Source: Adiantum capillus-veneris
Taxonomy: Eukaryota > Streptophyta > Polypodiopsida > Polypodiales > Pteridaceae
Direction: 5' to 3'
Assembly (NCBI GenBank): GCA_014529385.2
Contig: CM043950.1
Span: 76,830,435-76,894,434, forward strand
DNA length: 64,000 nucleotides
A program made the translations under genes and the position numbers. Each line of letters begins with the position of its first letter. Position 1 is the first letter of the stretch. Shown here one piece after another: positions 56,647 through 64,000 of this stretch. The notes below the pieces were generated by a model, which saw only the letters and a program-made list of their open reading frames with translations, did not search any database and had not been told where the DNA came from.

Positions 56647-57370
56647 AACCCATTTCACCACTTCACTCACAAGCATACCTTTCAACCATTACTTATATAC
56701 CTCCTCTAAAAGCAATCCACACCCGGGATTCTTCTTCATGAACAATGGAGCATAGCTATAGCACTATAAGATCTTCAACCTTTGGCTCCACTCTTGCTTC
56801 CACATTTGTACCACACTCAGCCCCAACATCATTAAGCCATTCCTCATCAACTGACCCTTCAAGTCAGTCAGCACCTCTACCTTGTCAACTTCATATGTCA
56901 ACTCTTCAACTATAGTCAACACTACCCTATCTTTAATGGAAGACCTACTGCACCATTGTGGAACATTCCATGGGAACTTATCCTTGTGTTTATTCATGCC
57001 TTGTTCACCTTCTTTCAAAAACTTTGTGACTTCATCAGTTGTTGTTGGTGTGGTCATCTGCGCATTTGATTTTTTGACATGGGTCAACTCCTTAAGTGTT
57101 AGATCTAGTGTCCTTCCAGTGACAGCCCTAGCAACTATACTCTTGTCCTCCTAGTATGAGTCCACTACCTGCTGTGTGATCTCACCATCAAATGAAAGCA
57201 GAATAGCATCCACAATGACATCCAAGCCCCATAGCTTGAGAAAGTCTTGCTCTCTTTCTTGAAATACATACTTAGCTATTTTATTGTGCTGGACCACACT
57301 AATGGTTTTTGCGAGAGATTTCTTTAGATATTTTGTTTCTGTTGCCATCATATTAAGTGTCTCTTTCATG
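56647..57370 (-). pseudogene. Unknown minus-strand ORF pieces downstream of gypsy H integrase
   Basis: Two open stretches read MATETKYLKKSLAKTISVVQ and KFPWNVPQWCSRSSIKDRVV. They lie downstream of the gypsy H integrase end on the same strand and were once continuous with 50,800-51,061 before copia G inserted. They could be an extra 3' ORF of gypsy H or an unrelated gene. No domain is recognised. Confidence 0.4.
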
Positions 57371-57738
57371 TGCTATGAGGTCGACTTTCTTCCCATACAA
57401 GATTCAGACAAGGATGTTTGGAGGGAAGATGACTTACTTGTGGTTATTGTGAAGAGAACCGTAGAGAGAGTATCAAAGCATGTCAAGGATGATGACTATT
57501 GAAGGGCTTTGTGTTTGTAGAAATGGAGAAATCGGTTTTGCGCTCAAAGGGTTCTTTGCAAAAGTATGCACGTAAATTGAGGATGGGTGAACCTTTTGCA
57601 TAGTTATACGTATTCATGCCATGGATGCTTCACTCTTCGCCCGCCTCAAATTTTTGTGCATCGAGTGTGACGTGGCATACATGCATTTGTTGGTAAAATT
57701 CACCATTACTAACAAGATTCTTTTTAAGATTTTCTCCT
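57371..57738. other. Spacer, no recognised feature
   Basis: This AT-rich stretch lies between the integrase remnant and the unknown ORF pieces. No motif is seen. Confidence 0.4.
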
Positions 57739-58361
57739 TTATTTTTCCCACATAGTGTTGTTATGCGATACTAGCTTCTCTGGTGTATGTATATGTGGAT
57801 TTGAACTGGTCAAATTTCTCAAAGTTGGGTTAACTGCTGGTTGAATTGTTGATCTGTTGCTGGTGTTGCCATTGGTTTTGGTCTTGCCTTGACAAAGAAA
57901 TTGGCCTGACAAGGAATAATTCAAGTGGTTCCTCTTCAAGATCAGGTACCGGTTCAACTTGAAACTCCGCTGTTCTGGAATAGTATAGCTCATTTTTGGC
58001 CCCATTGTAGACTCCAAGAAATGAGTAAACCTGAAAAATCTCAGAGTCTTACTATCTCATTGAAAAATACCTAATCTATTTGATAGGGTCCCGACCAAGC
58101 TATCTTCATGTTTGGATTCTTAGGTCCCAATTTAGACTGATATAACAATACCAAATCAGCCCTCTAAAACTCTCTTACCTTGATTCTACAGTCATGCCAA
58201 TATTTCCTCCGTTGTTGGACAACTGCTTGTTCTAGCATAGCTCTCTGTCTGATTTCATCTAATTGCAACAACTCATCCAACCATTGTCTCAAATTCTGAT
58301 TAAAGTCCAACCCATGCTCAATTTCGAGTCTTAAGCTGGGAATGACAAATTCCATTGGCAC
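57739..58361 (-). pseudogene. Gypsy H integrase C-terminal end
   Basis: The frame reads MEFVIPSLRLEIEHGLDFNQ, LLQLDEIRQRAMLEQAV and QQRRKYWHDCRIKVREF, the conserved tail of gypsy integrases. A shifted part near 58,100 includes AWSGPYQI, the GPY module. The integrase catalytic core is missing. Confidence 0.8.
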
Positions 58362-58608
58362 ATTGCTTTAGTACCATAGGAATTCCTCTCTGTGTCCTGG
58401 TCCCTAGCCGAGGTTAGCCCTAGGACACATCGACGAATACACTTTGCACACACTGCTCTAACCTGTTTGTAGTGGCATGGACTAGTTTTGACAACTTACA
58501 AGCTAGGCTGAAGGTAGTGGAAAACTTCGAGGCAAAAAATGACTTGATTGAAAAAAATACAACAAAAGGATATGAGATTTGGAGAACTAACATGTAGAAT
58601 CTACGGGG

Positions 58609-58610
<2 letters not shown>

Positions 58611-58688
<78 letters not shown>

Positions 58689-58707
58689 ACACACACACAC
58701 ACTCATC
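58611..58707. repeat. (CT)n then (CA)n microsatellite
   Basis: CT dinucleotides run to about 58,688, followed by a short ACACAC run. Confidence 0.96.
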
Positions 58708-59304
58708 TCAGAAAAGGTGAGGCATCTCTGCACGATGGCAAGCCATACAGAGAAGGTCATAAGACAGGGAGGCTTTGTTGAGGTATCTATTGGGCAAGGC
58801 AAAGGTTTTTTAACCTAAGAGGATGTAGTATGTTGTGTAGTGTGTTAAAGAGCTTGAAAATAAATTAGTATTGTCTATAAATGTTTCTAGAACCTATCCG
58901 CATTGGCGCGGACTAGTTTCAACAGCTTCCACAAGGGGGGCTGGATGAGTTGAGATAAAGGATAATTCTAGCAGCTTGAGGTGAAACCTAGTGGCTGGAG
59001 GATGGTAGCGGTGGCAAAACATGTTGGGTAGAGAGAAACATCAAAACCAAACAGCAAGAAAGCAATGTCTTATTCCACATTGCTCTCTTGGATGTGAAGG
59101 TGCAAGAGAGTGTTTAGCTTGATGAAGCACATGAGCTTGATAATTAGAAAAGTTGCAGGACTTCTATTCCATGATATATGAGCACAAGACGAGCTCCAAA
59201 CCTCTTGAGAGTGATAGGACTTGGTCCTACATTGTTCCCACCCAAGAGCTTCCTTCTTAACTGCTTCATGTGCTCTTTCTCCTGGGCAGCTTCCTAAAGC
59301 CTTC

Positions 59305-59307
<3 letters not shown>

Positions 59308-59354
<47 letters not shown>
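59308..59354. repeat. (CT)n microsatellite
   Basis: There is an uninterrupted CT repeat of about 45 bp. Confidence 0.96.
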
Positions 59355-59357
<3 letters not shown>

Positions 59358-59663
59358 CTTCTTTTGAAGCACATGCTCTCTATACCCTTAACATGCTCCA
59401 CCAACTCAATGGTTTCCCATAGGTCTATATCCTAAAATCTCATTCTTCAACTTTGGTAATATTGTAGAAGCAGATTTTTCAGTTGGTTGGATATTTCAAA
59501 AGGCACAACAAGAGCCACCTCATCGACGTGCACACCTAACAAAAAAGTTAGTTCAACCTCAGCTACTAATCCCAACTACTTGGTAGTTATGTTGGTTTTT
59601 CCTTGTCTTCCTGTGTTTTCTTTGCTCATCTCTTGTGTTATTAACTCAGAAGTTTTTTGAACT

Positions 59664-61683
59664 TCAGGCTAGAGTAAGACTTGAGCAGCTTCGACAAGTC
59701 TCTTGTATGCTTCCATTCACTTGATTTTCATCTTCGACCTGCAGATAAGTTAACAGTCTTTTCTCTAGAGTCTGGTTGGTATTGAGCCTTGCAACATATG
59801 CTTGCAATATTGCATCCAAGTTCTTGTTAACATTCTCCACCACCCAAGTTTGTCTTTGAATCTTCCACTTTCTTTGCATCTTTTTTTCCTTCTTGCTTAT
59901 GCTTCATTCATTCTTTGGTTTGTTTTAGTTCAGTTTCCAAAGAAGTTTTCTCTTGCATTTTATTTTATCTCATTTGGCTTTTCAAGATTTTCTTTCAGTT
60001 CTGACTTATCCGTTATAAAATTTGGTTTGGTTTGGAAGTTTTAGGTCATCTCCTATCGATTGATTTTTTGCAGCTTCTTGAGCTTGAGCTCTAGTCACCA
60101 CTTTGACCAGAATTGTTGGCTCAAATTCTAATCCGCTCGTGTATGGTAATATCCCAATGACATTAATAGTTTCCTTTCCAGGATTATTCGGGTTTTTTGT
60201 ACAATTTTGAATGAGCTAGTTTCTAGATGTTTGTTGAGCCACATATGATGGTTCAAAAGCTGCCTCAGTACTAGCCCAATATGGTATTTCTTTAGGAGCG
60301 TAAGCCACTCCCTCCGTCTCTCCCACATGACTTTCAATTGGCTCTTCATAATAGACAATTGGAGGCATCATTGGCTGAGTTAAAAATGACTTTGCAGGCT
60401 AAGCATAGCGCACAATGGCTCATTTTCTAGTGATAAGGTGATTGTTCCCCCAATACTGGTTGCGGTTTGTCCCCCCTTGTATCGTGTTGTTATGTCCCAT
60501 CTGGTATCTTGGAGGTGCTGGAAATTGTTACACTATTGGCGGTCCATACACCCTTTCCCTCATGTAGTTACATTTATAAAAACACTTGCTGGTGTCATGG
60601 TTCTAGTATTTTTGCTCTATGGAACACCATTTCAACATTCATGGAGCATTAATTTCCTGTGGCTGCTACGGCCTCAAAGTAGGATTTTGCCTATAGGTCT
60701 GATTCATCTTGTGGAGCACTTGTTCGATAAATTTTCCACATTTGGTGTGGTTATAGTAGTAGCATTCTGCTTCGTTGTAATCCCATTGGATGTATAAGAT
60801 GCAGCACTAGGATTAGTCTCTAAGTCTTTTGTTACCTCGGCATAAGTCTTGTAATTGTTAACTAAGTACAAGGCTTCCTTAGTGAATTGTTCAAATGTGG
60901 TGCAAGCTTCTAGGTGCAAGTCCTTTTTGAGAGTTTTGTTTGTCAAGCCCTCAGTAAAGAGAACCAATAATCGATCATCAATGTAACTCTTACACTGGGA
61001 ATCTTTCTATGTACTGCTTGAAGCGAAGGGAAGCTTCCTTCACTTTTTCATTTTTCTTTTGCCTGAAAGCATAGATCTGAGAAACCATATTGTGCTTGAT
61101 TCCTCTTTTGGATAATTCCTTAGACAACTCTCATAACAGCTGATCAATGTTAAAAAAAACTCCACTATTGAATGACTAAGACAAAGTTAACGCATTTCCT
61201 TCCACTGTTAACCCAAATCCCTTGTATTGTATGAAAATTTGTCACTTGCTCCGCTCTCAATACTTTCTTGAAGATGGAAACATGTGCGTAAGGATCTCTT
61301 GATCCATTGCACTTTTTTGGTATGCATTTAGCCACTTAGGAAGGTCACATTCTTTGATTTTCTGCAACTATCCTCATCAATCTAGTTTCACCACCGATAG
61401 CATCTCTCATTTCATAACCATTGATAGGTGGGATTCATTTGGGTGTCCCCCCCTCAGATCTTACATCTTGAATTTTTTCTCTGATATCTGGCATACTTGT
61501 ACTCATGATAGTGTATCCAATGGAACTTCCTTGATGTGTTGACATAGGAGCTCGGGAATACAAGGACCCCAATGGTTTAGGTGCAGATAGAGGAGGTCGA
61601 CTCAATGACTCTTCCACATGAGATTCAAGGTACTCACTCTTGCAGTTTTTAGTTTTTTTGTTTCTGATACAGTAGGTATGCAC
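59664..61683 (-). pseudogene. Gypsy H gag
   Basis: Minus-strand pieces read DIREKIQDVRSEGGTPKW near 61,440, FTEGLTNKTLKKDLHLEAC with FEQFTKEALYLVNNY near 60,900, and GLEFEPTILVKVVTRAQAQE near 60,090. The middle block is the typical core of Ty3-type gag proteins. Many stops and frame changes occur. Integrase remnants follow downstream at 58.3 kb, in the correct order. Confidence 0.68.
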
Positions 61684-61749
61684 AAGCTAGGGGTGAAGCA
61701 GTACTGATTGAGGGGTCCTACAAAGTACTATACTTCTCAAGCTTGTTAT

Positions 61750-61976
61750 TGTTGGAATTAGGGTTGTAGAGAAATGCACAGAGCTTCGAGAAGATGAAGG
61801 AATCTCAAGGCACACAATAGAGAGTATGTTACTTAGTGTGCAATGGAAAGATAGATAGCCCTAGAGTGATGGGCATATATACAATGCTCGGGGAAAAAAA
61901 CCTCCTAAAGGGGGAAAAAATGCCCCGGCGGTCCTAGTGTGTTCACACACATCACTACCACGGGTATATGGTAACA
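61750..61976 (-). repeat. LTR of inverted copia copy (227 bp)
   Basis: On the minus strand it runs from TGTTACCATATACC to CTAATTCCAACA, exactly as long as the LTR at 1,507-1,733. A GGGGGGATT purine tract precedes it on that strand. Confidence 0.9.
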
Positions 61977-62830
61977 AATCCCCCCTAGAGTGATGCGGTG
62001 AACGAGAGCTAGCACATGAGTAAAGGGAAGTTCCATGCCGTGAGGACATGATCCGTCCACAAAGAGGAGTAAGACTAAAGCTTTGCGGAAAGCTTCAAGC
62101 TTCTCATGAGACAATGCCTTTGTGAAAATATCTACAAGGTTTTCTTGTGTTGGCACATAAGCCAAGCTGATCTCTCCTGTTGAGAGCCTCTTCCTGACAT
62201 AGTGGTAATGCACCTCAATGTGCTTTGTGTGAGCATCAAAGATTGGGTTCCTTGCAACTGCCAATGCGCTCAGACTGTCATGTAGGTAGTGTTGGTAGTG
62301 GTCTATCCAACACCCAAATCAGCTATAAGGCCTCTGAGCCATACACACTCAACAGTAGCTGTGAAGACTGCCCTGTACTCAGCCTCACAACTCGAAGTAG
62401 CCACAGTATGTTTCTTCTTGATCAACCATGATAACATGAACTGCCAAGCATGAAACAAAAACCAATCGTGGACACTCACGTGTCAAAACAACCAACCCAA
62501 TCTGAATCTGAAAAAGCATGTAAGTCTAGCGGCAATAATCCCCCCTTGGGTTAAAACAAGCCAAGATGTAAAGTGCCACTAAGGTAGCGGAAAATCCTCT
62601 AGACAGCCTGCGAGTGCTTAGACTCTAGGCTATGCATAAATCTGCCGACCTGCAAGACTGCAAACTGAATATCTCGCCTCGTGTTGCATAGATAAATGAG
62701 GTAGCCAATAGCAATTTGGTAAAGAGTGACATCAATAGGATTGCGAGCGTCATGTAGACTCAACTTCAAACCTGTTTCCATGGGAGTGGCAATAGGTTTG
62801 CAATCCTCAAGTCCAAACTTACATAGTGAT
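61977..62830 (-). pseudogene. Copia pol fragment (end of RT plus RNase H), inverted copy
   Basis: It reads VTLYQIAIGYLIYLCNTRRD, HTKHIEVHYHYVRKRL and AYVPTQENLVDIFTKALSHE, the RT connection, RNase H and end of a copia polyprotein. It matches 757-1,431 in reverse orientation and keeps a somewhat better C-terminus. Frame changes occur near 62,280 and 62,600, and 5' sequence is missing. Confidence 0.88.
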
Positions 62831-64000
62831 AGCCGTTTTTTGGCTCTCCGTAATTACCATAGTGAGTTAACCCACCCTACCAAAATCATCCAAACATTGT
62901 GGCTATCCCTACCATTTCACTATATATAGGTGTGTGTGAGTTAGGGGACTTTTTCCATATTTTCTTAAAAACCCTCAGCTAGCTAGTCACTGGGCTAGTT
63001 GAGCCAAAAAAATATAAAAATATAAAAAATATAAGTATATTATGGCCCATTTGTGTGTAAATCTTTCATTGTATATAGGGCCTAAATAAAAGGATTTTTC
63101 ATAATTATTTTGGTATTTATTTAAATACTTCTACCTATGGTGTGTTATTTATGCTATGTACATTGACTCACCATTACCATATTTTTTCTCACCATTTTGC
63201 ATACTCTTTATTCCATATAAAAATAATTTCATGCAAGCTTCTCTTATTTTTGGTGTAACTCCATCCCAACAAAAATCCAAAAAAACTAGTTTTATTTACG
63301 TTTATATTTTTTCACTATTGTGATTTTTCCTTCCTACATCTATTCTCTTTTACTCTCATAAATTAGAACACCAAAAATATTCATCTTTTTATGGTAGACT
63401 TATAATGAGAGATATTTATTTTGACCCCTTTATATTTTTTCCACCTATATTATTTATATTTGACATGTACATATTTTTTTAGACCCCTCAATATTTGATT
63501 TTCTTAGTTGTACTATTCACTTATATCATGATCTCAACAATATCTTCAATTATAGACCTACTAAATAAGGTCAAGGGTATGTGGAATGCATGCATGCACC
63601 ATGGGGAGCTCACTCTTGGAGGTATTCAAAAGAATCATCCAAAGAAGAACCTCACAAGGACCTTGTGCAGTGGAAAAAACAGTCGGTTTTGCTGAATTTT
63701 TAAAGATCACATGCTCCCTGAATTTGAAAAGGTGATACAAACAAATTTTTACCTCAAATTTTGTCATATTTTTTTGAGCTACGAGCTCTGAGCTAGGATT
63801 TTATTTGTGGACCCCACTTTGCCCATGCTATGCAGCCACACTCCCTCTTCCACTTTATCATTTTCCTCTTTCACACACACCTCTCCACTCATCATCCCTA
63901 CCTCTCTCACCACTCCTCTCTGCACCCTACTCACCTTCTTCTCAACCTTGAAGAATAAGAGAAACCATGGTGAACTCATGTCTCCTACACACACTTCCAT
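62831..64000. other. AT-rich non-coding stretch
   Basis: Low-complexity T-rich DNA without motifs, repeats or RNA genes that I can support. CT-rich sequence appears near the right edge (63,830-63,930). Confidence 0.5.

Larger units (their letters stand above)
58362..59663. other. Spacer with two CT microsatellites
   Basis: No gag, RT or integrase motif is seen where the middle of gypsy H should be, so 3 kb or more of pol is lost. Two (CT)n tracts lie here. Confidence 0.55.

Noticed and set aside
58548-58802. Leu/Ser-repeat and Arg/Glu-repeat proteins
   Set aside because: Translation of a CT microsatellite on both strands.

Overview
The window is a repeat-dense stretch of a land-plant nuclear genome. 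Plant-type Ty1/copia and Ty3/gypsy retrotransposons, primer sites matching the 3' end of plant initiator tRNA-Met, and pentatricopeptide-repeat (PPR) gene remnants all point that way. The PPR style suggests a fern or another large-genome seedless plant or gymnosperm, but this is weak inference. I see no intact, clearly functional host gene. Nearly everything is a mobile element in some state of decay.

Layout. 0.75-1.73 kb: 3' end of a copia element (227-bp LTR). 1.9-4.3 kb: broken multi-exon gene-like sequence on the minus strand, including a SWIM-type zinc finger. 4.7-6.08 kb: tandem repeats and a PPR pseudogene. 6,086-15,795: a 9.7-kb DNA transposon with 33-bp terminal inverted repeats (TIRs), inserted in that PPR sequence, which resumes on the right side. 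16-17.5 kb: microsatellite and purine-rich DNA. 17.6-30.6 kb: gypsy element A (minus), split by LTR element B (19,838-28,895), whose own 5' LTR is split by gypsy element C (20,036-24,066). 30,600-43,551: element D with 155-bp LTRs, which contains chromovirus-like gypsy element E (32,973-40,394). 43.5-51 kb: non-coding, with a small MITE and a diverged inverted copy of part of D. 51,062-56,646: complete copia element G. 56.6-61.7 kb: broken gypsy element H. 61.75-62.83 kb: a second, inverted copy of the first copia family. 62.8-64 kb: nothing recognised.

The most interesting object is the DNA transposon. Two gene sets run inward from the two TIRs. The minus strand carries a four-exon DDE-type transposase whose zinc and catalytic residues follow the spacing of the RAG1/Transib core. 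Its last HxxxxH...E block has exactly the RAG1 spacing. Just downstream on the same strand lies a histone H3-like gene. It starts with the H3 N-terminus MARTK, has a unique acidic/basic tail of about 200 residues, and ends in a clear H3 histone fold. The plus strand carries two unrecognised reading frames. Between the converging sets lie two hairpins built from the same 18-19-nt arm. A 453-bp MITE at 48.1 kb has TIRs related to this transposon and supports the TIR boundary. Premature stops throughout the element are all explicable as C-to-T changes, so this copy looks like a methylation-decayed relic of a family that may have intact members elsewhere.
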